Shown: positions 9,901 through 19,002 of the stretch, in pieces
Layout: every line of letters begins with the position of its first letter
Position numbering within the stretch: position 1 is the first letter of the stretch
Assembly: GCF_947492965.1 (NCBI RefSeq)
Contig: NZ_CANLOZ010000004.1
Location: forward strand, 124,001 to 188,000
Length of the DNA stretch: 64,000 nucleotides
Direction: 5' to 3'
Source of the DNA: an uncultured Aquimarina sp.
GTDB lineage: Bacteria; Bacteroidota; Bacteroidia; Flavobacteriales; Flavobacteriaceae
Translations under genes and position numbers: made by a program
The notes under the pieces: generated by a model
Seen by the model: the letters and a program-made list of their open reading frames with translations, nothing else
Told to the model about the DNA's origin: nothing
Database searches by the model: none

Positions 9901-11324
9901 ATCAAAATACAGCTCCTCAAGTTTCTGTCACGTCTCCTGCCAATGGAGCAAGCTACGATATAGGTCAAACAATTCCATTAGTGGCAAATGCTTCTGATAG
10001 TGATGGATCTATTGCAAAAGTTGAGTTTTATATCAATAACAACTTAACAGCTACAGAGCAAGTTGCGCCTTATGAAACATCAACAACCATCAATAGTGCT
10101 GGTAGTTATACAATTACTGCAAAAGCTACTGATAATGATGGAGCAACAAAGACGTCTTCTCCAGTAACTATTACTGTTAAAGATGATTCTACTCCACCAA
10201 CTGATGCAATCGATATTCCTGGTTCTTTTGAAGCAGAAGATTTCGAATTAAAATCAGGAAGTGTACGAATAGAAAATACTCCAAATAGTACTGGTAAAAA
10301 CCTAGGGTTTATTAATAATGGAGATTTCGTATCATACAACGTGAATGTGGATACAACTAGCGAATACACTCTTGATTTCTATGCTTCTAGTAAAGGAACA
10401 GGTGGTACTGTGGATATTCTTGAAGCAGGAACAGTTGTAGGATCTGTATCAATACCAGTTAATGGGCAATGGCACGATTACAAGAAGTATTCTACTTCAG
10501 TGTCTCTTTCTTCGGGAGAAAAAGAATTGAGATTCGTATTCAAAGGAGGAGCAGGATATCTCTATAATGTAGATAAAGTGGTTGCGACAAAAATACAGCC
10601 AGTAGAGCAAACCGTAACGCTTACTCCAATACATGATGCATACATGCAAGGATCAACAAGATTCAATAACGATATGGTTCGTGTAGAATCAAATAAGAGA
10701 ACAGGATATTTAATGTTTGACCTTTCTTCTATCAACGGAACCATTACCAAAGCAGATCTTAAGTTCACTGTATATTCTGATCCTGGAAATGGAAACATTA
10801 GTATAACTAAAGGAAACAGTAATAACTGGACAGAAGGTAATTTGTCAAATTCAAACAAGCCTGGAAAAGGAACTCAGTTAGGATCTCTAAATGCTAATTT
10901 TCCAGAAGGTAGCACAAAGACGATTCCACTAAAAACTGGACAGATATCAGGAAATAGACTTTCATTGATTATTGATGCGCTTTCAGGAAATGATTTTGCT
11001 TTTGCATCTAAAGAAAATGGATCTGTATCGAAACCTCAGTTAGTAATTACATATACTACAAATAGAGATGATGGACAGGTAGAAGATGATATTACATTAT
11101 ATCCAAATCCAGTTGTAGATATAATCAATATTTCTGGTTCTACTGCAGGAAAGACAATCAAAGTATTTAATACCGTAGGTGTTCTTGTAAAAGAAGTAGC
11201 ATTAACGGATGGTCAAAATACTGTTGATATGAGCAACTTGTCATCTGGATATTACATTATAAATATCTTAGAAGCAGGTAAAACGAATAAGGTTCTTTCT
11301 GCTAAGAAAGTATTAAAACGTTAA
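6945..11324 (+). CDS. Multidomain DUF5060-type glycoside hydrolase-like protein with CBM6, DNRLRE/CBM96-like and T9SS domains
   Basis: Start chosen at the ATG giving signal peptide MKLTKFNAFLALLFLGF; 1459 residues. Visible order: DUF5060 beta-sandwich about 30-125; TIM-barrel-like catalytic region (DUF4038/DUF5060 glycosidase type) about 145-540 with candidate acidic residues in WNLTEE (about 358-363) and NDEQGP (about 446-451); a putative collagen-binding-like C-terminal sandwich about 545-610; an uncharacterised domain about 616-760; a Gly-Asp linker about 763-778; a GH115_C-like carbohydrate-binding region about 780-985; Big_7 Ig-like about 990-1079; CBM6-like about 1085-1215; DNRLRE/CBM96-like about 1218-1372; T9SS type A about 1380-1459. 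The catalytic assignment is family-level inference. Marine relatives of this architecture sit in algal polysaccharide loci, so an agar- or porphyran-type substrate is plausible but unproven. Confidence 0.82.
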   Translation: MKLTKFNAFLALLFLGFLVQGQTPEGELKRWHKVTLTFNGPNTSETASPNPFSDYRLDVTFTHQGSNASYTVPGYFAACGNAENNGCNSGNKWRVHFAPDRTGTWNWSASFKSGSNVAINGGGSNAGFMNGDTGSFNVAESNKSGRDFRSKDLGRLKYIGEHYLKHVGSNPGSPNGPWFVKAGADSPENAFNYVDFDATPSYNNNLNKIGNKTWQPHQRDYVAADASAYTWGNGKGTEILGMINYLSSEGANVVSFLTWNTSGDGGAVFPHVLKVSEQEYGNTSRAQQWNKVHHDRFDVSKMAQWEKVMEYADKKGVYLHFKTMETENDNKMDGDNFGRERKLYYRELIARFSHHLALNWNLTEETTLKDQVAKATATYIKNIDPYDHNIVIHTYPNQQDQRYNPLLGNNSDLTGASIQTGKNNVHNDVRRWLEKSRNSGKKWVVANDEQGPASTGVRISDKEVRHRILWATLMAGGTGVEYYSGYTNDDGDINGNDHRKRGNKYKEGGYALNFFNRYLQSNMVNMVSSDGVTSDSNDYVFAKAGSVYAVYRPDGGSTGLNLPGGNNKYDVQWYNPRSGGNLSAKQTLGNNLVAPDNNDWVALVTSKDGDNNGGGNCGTISMQAITDFPTLSVAGFSPAYKDNARNALAINAAQYKDKFAAAEATFNGESGTYDINLATLTEIDGESTYRVSVNGTRIGEFVNPTTSTDYTASGTTFTGIQVTKGDKIRVEFNSHTNGTIPEGNSTAYSRGRWTALNFTCTDNGGDGGDGGDGGGDGDNCIPTEQNGIVAVEAEKFESQTKVADRKWYVLDGSGASTPTPDPDPDHSNGASGGGYLEILPDTRVTHSDPLVNGVSFSNTPGQVAIIDYKVKFTSAGRYFVWVRAHSTGSEDNGIHVGLNGNWPSSGARMQWCAGKNQWTWESKQRTNANHCGEAQKIYLDIPSAGVHTISFSMREDGFEMDKFVLSKAYNKPSGAGPEVFYTDCQDQNTAPQVSVTSPANGASYDIGQTIPLVANASDSDGSIAKVEFYINNNLTATEQVAPYETSTTINSAGSYTITAKATDNDGATKTSSPVTITVKDDSTPPTDAIDIPGSFEAEDFELKSGSVRIENTPNSTGKNLGFINNGDFVSYNVNVDTTSEYTLDFYASSKGTGGTVDILEAGTVVGSVSIPVNGQWHDYKKYSTSVSLSSGEKELRFVFKGGAGYLYNVDKVVATKIQPVEQTVTLTPIHDAYMQGSTRFNNDMVRVESNKRTGYLMFDLSSINGTITKADLKFTVYSDPGNGNISITKGNSNNWTEGNLSNSNKPGKGTQLGSLNANFPEGSTKTIPLKTGQISGNRLSLIIDALSGNDFAFASKENGSVSKPQLVITYTTNRDDGQVEDDITLYPNPVVDIINISGSTAGKTIKVFNTVGVLVKEVALTDGQNTVDMSNLSSGYYIINILEAGKTNKVLSAKKVLKR
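9905..11324 (+). repeat. Shared module block, copy 1 (Big_7, CBM6, DNRLRE, T9SS)
   Basis: The 3' third of the DUF5060 gene is highly similar at DNA and protein level to the 3' two thirds of the next gene (12381-13804), offset about 2476-2480 with small indels. Both copies encode ANGASY, APYETxT, HDAYMQGSTR and SSGYYI motifs. Confidence 0.85.
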
Positions 11325-11382
11325 TCAAATTCTTTCATCTTTTATTAGATCAAAATAGAATTAAAGAGAATAATAGGAAAAT

Positions 11383-11412
11383 AGGCGGTCATTTTGGGAC
11401 CGCCTTTTCCTC
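11383..11412 (+). terminator. Rho-independent terminator after the DUF5060 gene
   Basis: Stem AGGCGGTC / GACCGCCT with loop ATTTTGG, followed by TTTTCC. It separates the DUF5060 gene from the GH16 gene, so the two are probably transcribed separately. Confidence 0.75.
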
Positions 11413-11536
11413 TAATGTATTATCAGTATAAATGGTAAAAGGTTTTAAATTTTTTACCTCAAAACATTTAGATATTCTCTTGTTATGCAATCTGCACAAG
11501 ATTGAGTTTTGATCTAAAAATAAAACGATTTTAATC

Positions 11537-13804
11537 ATGAAAAAAAATAACAAATCAATCATATTCTTATTGTTATGTATGCTAACAGTAAGTGTTTTTG
11601 CGCAACCAACACCTCCAAATGGAAAGAAATGGGAAAAAATAGACATCATGTCTGATGAATTTAATGGTTCTTCATTAAATACTAATAAATGGGCAATAAA
11701 TAGTCCTCAATGGGAAGGTAGAAAACCGGCCAGATTTGAAATATCTTCAGTTTCTGTTGGTAGCGGAAACCTTAAGATTTCTGCTTCTAAAAAGACCAAT
11801 CCATTCAACGGTTGGACTCATAACGGAGGTCTTGTTAGATCCTTAACAAAAAATACATACGGATATTACGAAACCCGAATGAAAGGTAATAAAACCTTTA
11901 TGTCATCTACCTTTTGGCTTATTAATCAACGAAATGAAGGTAGTGGATGTAATCTTCGTGTAACAGAGTTAGATATTACAGAGACGGTTGGTGTTAATTC
12001 TAATGGAGCAAATTGGGTGAATAATATGATCACCAATATGAATTCTAATACACATAGTAGAAATACCAATTGTAATAATACACCTGTTGGACAGCAGGGA
12101 AACAAAGCTCCATTAGGAGAAGCTTCTTGGAAGAATTATCATACTTATGGAGTTTGGTGGAAAAGTAAAAGTGAGATTTTATTTTATCTAGATGGTCAGT
12201 TTGTTGGACAAATAAAGCCACCAGCAGATTTTAATCTTCCAATGTATTTACGCATGGTGGTCGAGACTTATGATTGGAATCCACCAAAAAATGGTCAGGA
12301 TGGAATGAATGATTCTCTAGAAAATCGTACTACCTACTATGATTGGGTACGTTCTTATCGATTAGTGGATGATACAAATCCTAATACTCCTCCAACAGTT
12401 AATGTTACTGCACCTGCAAATGGAGCAAGTTATCAGGTGGGTCAAACGATACCTCTAAAAGCGAATGCGTCCGATAGTGATGGATCTATCTCCAAAGTGG
12501 AATTTTTTATAAATAATGGTTTAACAGCGACAGAGCAGGTTGCTCCCTATGAAACAACAACGGTTATTAATACAGCAGGAAGTTACACTATAACAGCAAA
12601 AGCCACGGATAATGATGGCGCTACAAAAACTTCTCAGCCAATTACGATTACTGTTAAAGATGATTCCACTCCACCAACTGATGCAATTGCGATACCAGGT
12701 TCTTTTGAAGTGGAAGATTTTGAAGCTAAATCAGGTAGCGTAAGAATAGAAAATACTCCAGGTACCAATTCTGGTAAAAATTTAGGATATATAAGGAATA
12801 ATGATTTTACGACCTATAAAGTAAAAGTAAATGGAACTAGCCAATATACTGTAGATGTTTATGCTTCAAGTCAAGGAGCTGGTGGTAAAGTTGATATTTT
12901 AGAATCGGGGAATTTAGTAGGTTCGGTAAATATCCCGGTTAATGGACAATGGCATGACTATAAGAAATACTCCACAACAGTTTCTCTTTCTTCAGGTGAA
13001 AAAACTTTAAGATTATCGTTTAAGGGAGGTGCTGGTTATTTGTATAATATCGATAAAGTTGTAACTACAAAAATTCAACCTGTTGAGCAAACGATAACAC
13101 TAAGTCCGATACATGATGCGTATATGCAAGGATCTACTCGATATAATAATAGTATGGTTCGTATAGAATCAAATAAGAGAACCGGATTCCTAATGTTTGA
13201 TCTTTCTTCCATTAACGGAACAATTACAAAGGCTGACCTAAAATTCACCATATTTTCTGACCCAGGAAATGGTAACATTGCAATCAATAAAGGAAATAGT
13301 AATAACTGGACTGAAGCTAATTTATCCAATTCAAATAAGCCAGGAAAAGGAACACAATTAGGTTCATTAAACGCTAATTTCCAAATTGGAGCTACGAAAA
13401 CAGTACCTCTAAAGACTGCTCAAATTTCAGGGAATAGACTTTCGTTAATCGTGAGTGCACTTTCAGGAAATGATTTTGCATTTGCTTCCAAAGAGAATGG
13501 ATCTGTTAGCAAACCACAATTAGTAATTACATATACTGTCAACCGTGATAATAATGATGCAAATGAAATTGTATCACTATATCCAAATCCAGTAATCAAT
13601 AGCATTAATTTTTCTCAAGAAATGACAGGAAAGACGATTAAGGTCTTTAATGTTCAAGGATTATTAGTAAAAGAGAAATTGATGAAAGAAGGAGAGGATT
13701 TTATGGACGTGAGTAGTTTGTCATCTGGATATTATATCGTTAATATTTTAGAAGCAGGAAAGACAAATAAGAATATCAAGTCTATAAAAATAATCAAACA
13801 ATAG
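11537..13804 (+). CDS. GH16 family endo-hydrolase (agarase/porphyranase-like) with CBM6, DNRLRE and T9SS domains
   Basis: 755 residues. Signal peptide about 1-22. GH16 jelly-roll domain about 30-275 with the family active-site motif ELDITE at 144-149: E144 nucleophile, D146, E149 acid/base by analogy with the GH16 E-x-D-x-x-E signature. The surrounding sequence (STFWLIN, YGVWWKS, LYLRMVVETYDW-like) fits the beta-agarase/porphyranase branch better than laminarinases or lichenases, but substrate needs testing. Then Big_7 Ig-like about 285-374, CBM6-like about 382-511, DNRLRE/CBM96-like about 515-668, and T9SS type A sorting domain about 676-755. All modules after GH16 duplicate those of the preceding gene. 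Confidence 0.9.
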   Translation: MKKNNKSIIFLLLCMLTVSVFAQPTPPNGKKWEKIDIMSDEFNGSSLNTNKWAINSPQWEGRKPARFEISSVSVGSGNLKISASKKTNPFNGWTHNGGLVRSLTKNTYGYYETRMKGNKTFMSSTFWLINQRNEGSGCNLRVTELDITETVGVNSNGANWVNNMITNMNSNTHSRNTNCNNTPVGQQGNKAPLGEASWKNYHTYGVWWKSKSEILFYLDGQFVGQIKPPADFNLPMYLRMVVETYDWNPPKNGQDGMNDSLENRTTYYDWVRSYRLVDDTNPNTPPTVNVTAPANGASYQVGQTIPLKANASDSDGSISKVEFFINNGLTATEQVAPYETTTVINTAGSYTITAKATDNDGATKTSQPITITVKDDSTPPTDAIAIPGSFEVEDFEAKSGSVRIENTPGTNSGKNLGYIRNNDFTTYKVKVNGTSQYTVDVYASSQGAGGKVDILESGNLVGSVNIPVNGQWHDYKKYSTTVSLSSGEKTLRLSFKGGAGYLYNIDKVVTTKIQPVEQTITLSPIHDAYMQGSTRYNNSMVRIESNKRTGFLMFDLSSINGTITKADLKFTIFSDPGNGNIAINKGNSNNWTEANLSNSNKPGKGTQLGSLNANFQIGATKTVPLKTAQISGNRLSLIVSALSGNDFAFASKENGSVSKPQLVITYTVNRDNNDANEIVSLYPNPVINSINFSQEMTGKTIKVFNVQGLLVKEKLMKEGEDFMDVSSLSSGYYIVNILEAGKTNKNIKSIKIIKQ
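12381..13804 (+). repeat. Shared module block, copy 2 (Big_7, CBM6, DNRLRE, T9SS)
   Basis: Counterpart of 9905-11324. The block has been joined to a different catalytic domain (GH16 here), a clear example of module shuffling among secreted enzymes. Confidence 0.85.
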
Positions 13805-13867
13805 TTTAGGTAACCAAAAACAAATATTGAATAACTATCAATAGAGTTCTAACACAAACTCAGTCAG

Positions 13868-13905
13868 GAGAAACTGTCTTTTTCATTAAAGGCAGTTTCT
13901 CTTCT
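13868..13905 (+). terminator. Probable terminator after the GH16 gene
   Basis: Stem GAGAAACTG / CAGTTTCTC (13868-13876 with 13893-13901) and a T-rich tail that is not continuous (TTCTTAATTTT). Confidence 0.55.
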
Positions 13906-14075
13906 TAATTTTAGAATAACATAAAAAATGTTCTTGTAGGATTTTTTTTCAAAAACTAAAAAAGATCTTATCACTCTCTTAACAAATCAAAAAAAATATA
14001 ATATAAAGGCTAAAAAAGGAGTTAATAATGACTTATCAAACCACACAAATTATATAAACACAAATCATTCAAAAC

Positions 14076-16244
14076 ATGAAAAAAAACTTACTAAGCTTAT
14101 TGGTAATCTTTTTGGGATTACAAGGAACACAAGTCGTCGCGCAATTTAATTATGGAGAAGCATTACAGAAATCAATTTTATTTTATGAATCCCAACAGTC
14201 TGGAGTATTGCCGGATTGGAATAGAGTAAGTTGGAGAAGTGATGCTGGAGTAAATGATGGTCAAGATGTAGGATTGGATCTTACTGGCGGATGGTTCGAT
14301 GCTGGAGATCATATAAAATTTGGATTTCCTATGGCATTTTCAGTTACCGCATTAAACTGGGGATTTTTAGAATACAAAGATGGATATGACGCGGTAAATC
14401 AAACAGAACATTTTAAAAGAAATATTAAGTGGGTAACCGATTACTTTATTAAATGTCACCCAACAAAATTTGAGTTTTATGCTCAGGTTTCTAAAAAAGG
14501 ACAGGATCATAGTTTCTGGATGCCAGCAGAAATGATAGATGTTCATCCACAATATGGACAAAGAGAATCCTTTAAACTAGATACGAGTCATCCAGGAACG
14601 GAAGTAGTTTGTGAAACAGCTGCTGCATTAGCTTCTGCCAGTATAATTTTTAAAGACAGTGATCCAACCTACAGTGCTACATTGTTACAGCACGCCAAAG
14701 ATTTATATGAATTCGGTGAAACGTATAAAGGTAAATATACCGAAGAAGGTGGTATTCCTGCTGTAGGAACCTATTCTTCTGGTGGATACGAAGATGAATT
14801 AACTTGGGGAGCACTTTGGTTGTATAAAGCAACAGGAGATAATACATACCTGCAAAAAGCAGAAGCTACCTATGGAGAACCTGATTATCTATGGAGTCTT
14901 GTATGGGACGATAAAAGATATGGTAATATGGTATTGTTAGCAGAACTTACGGGTAAGCAACAATATATTGATAACACAGAAAGACATTTGCAATTTTGGA
15001 TAGATAATGGTAATGGAATCACGTATTCTCCAGGAGGTCAGGCCCATTTAACGCAATGGGGATCACTACGTCACTCGATGAATGCAGCATTAACAGCTTT
15101 GATTTTTGTGAATAATGTAAGTACTCCTAATAATCAAGACTATTATGACTTTGCTGTAAGTCAGGTAAAGTATGCTTTGGGAGATAATCCAAACAACCGA
15201 AGTTTAGTAACTGGATTTGGAGTAAATCCACCAACCAAGCCACACCATAGAGGTCAACATTCTAGTTGGACCCGAAGTGAGTCTATCCCAGAAGAATCTA
15301 GACACACTTTGTGGGGTGCATTAATGGGAGGACCTGGAAACCCTGATGATGTATTTGTTGAGAATCGTTCAGATTTTCAGGCAAATGAGGTAGCTTGTGA
15401 TTACAATGCTTGTTACCAGGGTGTATTAGCAAAAATGGTCATGGATTTCGGAGGATCAGAATTACCAAATTTCCCAACAGAAGAAGACTCTGGAGTAGAG
15501 TTTTTAAATGAAACTAAAATCAATAGCGAATCTGGGAGGTTTACAGAATTAGCAATTTGGTTAAATAATAGATCGGCTTGGCCAGCTCGAGTTCCAGGAA
15601 GTCTAACAGCTAGATATTTTATCGATATCACGGAAGGAATTAATGCGGGATACGCTCCAGAGGATTATGAAATCACAGGAAGAGGAAATGGTGGAGCAAC
15701 AGGTGGATTGCAAGCTTGGGATCCAGATAACAATATTTATTATGTAGAGGTTGCGATCGATAGTGACCAAATGCCTTTCCCAGGTGGTCAAGGAGAACAT
15801 AGAAAAGAAATTCAGGTAAGAGTATCAGTACCTAATAATGCTGCGGAAAGTTCTTGGGATCCTACCAACGATTTTTCTTATGATGGTCTAAGTAGTACAC
15901 TAATAGAATCTGAGAGAGTACCAATTTATGCAGATGGAGTTTTGGCTTGGGGTATCGAACCGTCGAGATCATTATCCGTAGATGAACTTGAAACATTAGG
16001 ATTTCAATTATATCCTAATCCAGTAAAGAATGAGCTGTATCTTTCTGGAGATTTATCTAAAATTCAAAATTCGACAATTGTTATTTCTGGAATTACTGGT
16101 GCCACAGTAAAGTCTGTGAAAGTGTCTGATGTTACTGCAAATCAAATTTCAATACCAACATTGGATTTGTCTTCGGGAATGTACTTTATCAGTTTAACAA
16201 GCACTAACGGAAGTACAGTCACTTCTAAATTTATGAAGAACTAA
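14076..16244 (+). CDS. GH9 endoglucanase with CBM3c and T9SS sorting domain
   Basis: 722 residues with signal peptide about 1-22. The GH9 (alpha/alpha)6 barrel runs about 26-465 and has the expected motifs: GGWFDAGDH near residue 71-79 (catalytic base aspartates), KPHHRG near 387-392, and NEVACDYNA with catalytic acid E438. A CBM3c-like domain follows at about 472-625 (NNRSAWPARVPGSLTARYFID...), then a T9SS type A domain about 645-722. GH9-CBM3c is the layout of processive endoglucanases, in which CBM3c feeds a cellulose chain to the active site. Substrate is probably cellulose or mixed beta-1,4-glucan. The nearby expansin would be a natural partner. Confidence 0.93.
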   Translation: MKKNLLSLLVIFLGLQGTQVVAQFNYGEALQKSILFYESQQSGVLPDWNRVSWRSDAGVNDGQDVGLDLTGGWFDAGDHIKFGFPMAFSVTALNWGFLEYKDGYDAVNQTEHFKRNIKWVTDYFIKCHPTKFEFYAQVSKKGQDHSFWMPAEMIDVHPQYGQRESFKLDTSHPGTEVVCETAAALASASIIFKDSDPTYSATLLQHAKDLYEFGETYKGKYTEEGGIPAVGTYSSGGYEDELTWGALWLYKATGDNTYLQKAEATYGEPDYLWSLVWDDKRYGNMVLLAELTGKQQYIDNTERHLQFWIDNGNGITYSPGGQAHLTQWGSLRHSMNAALTALIFVNNVSTPNNQDYYDFAVSQVKYALGDNPNNRSLVTGFGVNPPTKPHHRGQHSSWTRSESIPEESRHTLWGALMGGPGNPDDVFVENRSDFQANEVACDYNACYQGVLAKMVMDFGGSELPNFPTEEDSGVEFLNETKINSESGRFTELAIWLNNRSAWPARVPGSLTARYFIDITEGINAGYAPEDYEITGRGNGGATGGLQAWDPDNNIYYVEVAIDSDQMPFPGGQGEHRKEIQVRVSVPNNAAESSWDPTNDFSYDGLSSTLIESERVPIYADGVLAWGIEPSRSLSVDELETLGFQLYPNPVKNELYLSGDLSKIQNSTIVISGITGATVKSVKVSDVTANQISIPTLDLSSGMYFISLTSTNGSTVTSKFMKN

Positions 16245-16274
16245 TTTATAAAACTACAATAGTTTGATAAAGAA

Positions 16275-16303
16275 AAAGGTGCTTGAGAAAGCACCTTTTT
16301 TTT
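16275..16303 (+). terminator. Rho-independent terminator after GH9
   Basis: Stem AAAGGTGCTT / AAGCACCTTT with loop GAGA, followed by a run of T. Clean end of the polysaccharide island's plus-strand genes. Confidence 0.9.
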
Positions 16304-16351
16304 GTGCTTAAAGTTGCGTTAATCATACAATATTCCAAAAAGGAATCTCCT

Positions 16352-16359
16352 TATCTTTG
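16352..16359 (+). promoter_or_regulatory. Bacteroidota -7 box (TATCTTTG) for the MATE gene
   Basis: Matches TAnnTTTG, 19 bases before the ATG at 16379. Confidence 0.6.
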
Positions 16360-16378
16360 ACAACTTTAAATTGTATTC

Positions 16379-17758
16379 ATGTTGCAACAATACACAAAAG
16401 AGTTTAACTATAACCTTCGGTTAGCAGCTCCAGTTATGCTAGGTATGCTTGGACATACTTTTGTGGGATTGATAGATAATATCATGGTAGGTCAATTAGG
16501 TACTGCTGAATTGGCAGCGGTATCTTTAGGGAATAGTTTTATGTTTATAGCAATGTCTCTTGGAATAGGATTTTCCACTGCTATTACTCCGTTAATTGCC
16601 GAGGCTGATGGTGAGAACAATTTTGCAAGTGGAAAGCTCGCCTTTAAGCATGGACTATTTTTATGTACTACTCTTGGAATTATCCTGTTTTTAGGAATTC
16701 TTGTTGCCAAACCCTTAATGTATTACATGGAACAACCTGTAGAGGTTGTAGAATTGGCGATTCCCTATTTAGATTTAGTAGCAGTTTCATTAATACCCTT
16801 AATTATTTTTCAGGCATTCAAACAATTTTCTGATGGATTATCCATGACCAAGTATCCGATGTATGCTACATTAATCGCCAATATTGTAAATGTATTTTTA
16901 AACTACTTATTAATATTTGGAAAATTTGGTTTACCGCAAATGGGTATCGTGGGTGCAGCGATAGGGACTTTGGTCTCCAGATTGGTAATGGTTGTTTTTT
17001 TATGGTTCTTTTTAAAAAGAAGAGAAAAATCTAAAGCTTATGTTACTAATATTAAGCTCTTTGTTCTTCAAAGTAATATGCTCAAAAAGATACTTACGTT
17101 AGGGTTTCCTTCTGCGTTACAGATGTTTTTTGAAGTGGGAATTTTTACATCCGCGATTTGGATTTCTGGGATATTAGGTAAAAATCCACAAGCAGCAAAT
17201 CAGATAGCGCTAAACCTGTCTGCTATGACTTTTATGGTCGCTATGGGACTAAGTGTCGCAGCTATGGTACGAGTAGGTAACCAAAAAGGACTGCAACAAT
17301 ATAGAGAGTTAAGAAGAATTGCTTTTTCGATCTTTCTACTCACATTTTTTATCGAGATTATTTTTGCCTTGTGTTTTATTATTTTTAATAATATGCTACC
17401 AGAAATTTACTTGGATGTAGATGATATGGAAAACCTTGTGGATAATACAGAAGTAATGACTATTGCCGCAAAGCTTTTATTGATTGCTGCTTTGTTTCAA
17501 ATATCTGATGGAATCCAAGTGGCAGTACTAGGAGCATTGAGAGGATTACAAGATGTAACAATACCAACAGCTATTACATTTTTTGCTTATTGGGTGATTG
17601 GTTTTCCAGTTAGTTTTTATCTTGGGTTGTATACAGAATATAAAAGTGTAGGAATTTGGATTGGCCTATTGGCAGGTCTAACAACATCGGCTTTATTACT
17701 TTATGCTCGTTTTCATTATTTGAGTAAAGATTTGGTAATTAAAAAGGATAATTCATAA
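16379..17758 (+). CDS. MATE family multidrug/Na+ antiporter
   Basis: 459 residues with 12 predicted hydrophobic segments and no signal peptide, the usual size for NorM/DinF-type MATE proteins. Family traits seen include the N-terminal APVMLGMLGHTFVGLIDNIMVGQLG segment (shown in part: LIDNIMVGQLGTAELAA) and the repeated GFPSALQMFFEVG start of the second half, reflecting the two six-helix bundles. Located in the inner membrane, exchanging cationic drugs or metabolites for Na+ or H+. It has its own promoter and stands alone between the GH9 gene and an OmpA-like gene. Confidence 0.9.
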   Translation: MLQQYTKEFNYNLRLAAPVMLGMLGHTFVGLIDNIMVGQLGTAELAAVSLGNSFMFIAMSLGIGFSTAITPLIAEADGENNFASGKLAFKHGLFLCTTLGIILFLGILVAKPLMYYMEQPVEVVELAIPYLDLVAVSLIPLIIFQAFKQFSDGLSMTKYPMYATLIANIVNVFLNYLLIFGKFGLPQMGIVGAAIGTLVSRLVMVVFLWFFLKRREKSKAYVTNIKLFVLQSNMLKKILTLGFPSALQMFFEVGIFTSAIWISGILGKNPQAANQIALNLSAMTFMVAMGLSVAAMVRVGNQKGLQQYRELRRIAFSIFLLTFFIEIIFALCFIIFNNMLPEIYLDVDDMENLVDNTEVMTIAAKLLLIAALFQISDGIQVAVLGALRGLQDVTIPTAITFFAYWVIGFPVSFYLGLYTEYKSVGIWIGLLAGLTTSALLLYARFHYLSKDLVIKKDNS

Positions 17759-17908
17759 CAGTTTTGGAATCTTTTTTGTCACTTACAATATAGATAGTTT
17801 TGGTTCGTTTCTTTTTTTGGACTAGTTTTTGTTACTTGTCAAAGTATATTTCATATTAAGAAATATTTAACTATATTTCGAATATATCTAAACCTGAAAA
17901 GAAAAGAG

Positions 17909-18982
17909 ATGAACAGCCCAAAATCTAACCTTTACCTTTTATTGATTACCATTGCTATGATTAGTGTTACTTCTAATGCAATAGCCCAAAATTTAATTCC
18001 TAATCCAAGTTTTGAAGAAACCAATCCTTCAGTAAAAAAGATGAAGCATGCCATGAGAAACTTTGGTATTCTTTCAGATTGGAAAACCTTAACAAATACA
18101 CCAGATGCGCATCATCCGGCAGTTAGCGAAATGAAATTTACTCACAAAGCTCCTGGTTTTCTTGATCAGTTTGGTCCTCAGGAGCCAAGATCAGGTGAGG
18201 CTAAAGTAGGTTTATATATAACTAGTAATAATACTAAAGAATCTATAGTAACTAAATTAAAAAGTCCTTTAAAAGCTGGTAAATATTATTATTTTCATAT
18301 GTATGTTTCCTTGGGAGAAGGTGATATCACTAATTCTTGTACATCTTCTATTGGATCGTATTTTACTGCTAGAATGCCAAGATTTACTGAAACATCAGAA
18401 TATAAGCTACATATAGAGTCTTCGGAGATGATTTGTGATACGAAAAATTGGACAAAGGTATGTGGAGTGTATAAAGCAAAAGGAACTGAAAAATATATCT
18501 CAATTGGATATTTTTCCGACAATCCAAATGGGAAATCATTAAGATCTGGAAGTACATTCAGTGATGCATATTATTATATTGATGATGTGGAGCTAAGAGA
18601 GATGCAAGATGTACGAGGAGTTAATGTAGATGCTATTTGTGATATGGCATTAGATTTCTCCGATATCGAATATCTAATCGGAGAGAGTGAAGTATATGAA
18701 GAAATCAAAGCTGCTTTAGATTCGTACTTACAGTATTTAAAAGTATTCAAGTTTAATAGCATAAAAATTGTAGGTCATGCCAATGATTCGGAAATTGAAT
18801 TCGAAAATGAGATCCTATCATCTGCTCGTGCAGGTTTTGTAAAAGACTATTTAATAGCCAATGGCATCGATGAGACTTTAATAACCTATGAAGGTGTAAG
18901 TAATTCCCAGCCTAGAGAAGAAGAAGGAGTCGATAATAATGAGTTGGGATCCAATGCTAGAGTACAAATTATTATAGAATAA
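17909..18982 (+). CDS. OmpA-like outer membrane protein with N-terminal carbohydrate-binding-like sandwich
   Basis: 357 residues. Signal peptide about 1-27 (ending SNAIAQ). Residues about 30-230 begin NLIPNPSFEE, the common opening of a galactose-binding-like beta-sandwich found at the start of many Bacteroidota cell-surface proteins. Residues about 255-357 form a divergent OmpA C-terminal peptidoglycan-binding domain (IKIVGHAND, LSSARAGFVKDYLIANGID, NARVQIIIE). Probably tethers the envelope to peptidoglycan. No operon partner; terminator directly downstream. Confidence 0.8.
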   Translation: MNSPKSNLYLLLITIAMISVTSNAIAQNLIPNPSFEETNPSVKKMKHAMRNFGILSDWKTLTNTPDAHHPAVSEMKFTHKAPGFLDQFGPQEPRSGEAKVGLYITSNNTKESIVTKLKSPLKAGKYYYFHMYVSLGEGDITNSCTSSIGSYFTARMPRFTETSEYKLHIESSEMICDTKNWTKVCGVYKAKGTEKYISIGYFSDNPNGKSLRSGSTFSDAYYYIDDVELREMQDVRGVNVDAICDMALDFSDIEYLIGESEVYEEIKAALDSYLQYLKVFKFNSIKIVGHANDSEIEFENEILSSARAGFVKDYLIANGIDETLITYEGVSNSQPREEEGVDNNELGSNARVQIIIE

Positions 18983-19002
18983 TAGGCGTTAGAAAGATAT
19001 TT

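Noticed and set aside
11345..11519. Copies of TTAGATCAAAA / TTTGATCTAAAA near the GH16 start (also near 3025)
   Set aside because: They match one repeat of the 29875/34510 element, but no second copy lies 21 bases away, and GATC flanked by A/T is frequent in this DNA.
1..16303. Polysaccharide utilisation locus with SusC/SusD
   Set aside because: No SusC/SusD-like genes are present in the window; the TonB receptor at 57339-59699 lacks a SusD partner and has a metal-type operator, so the island is described only as a CAZyme cluster.
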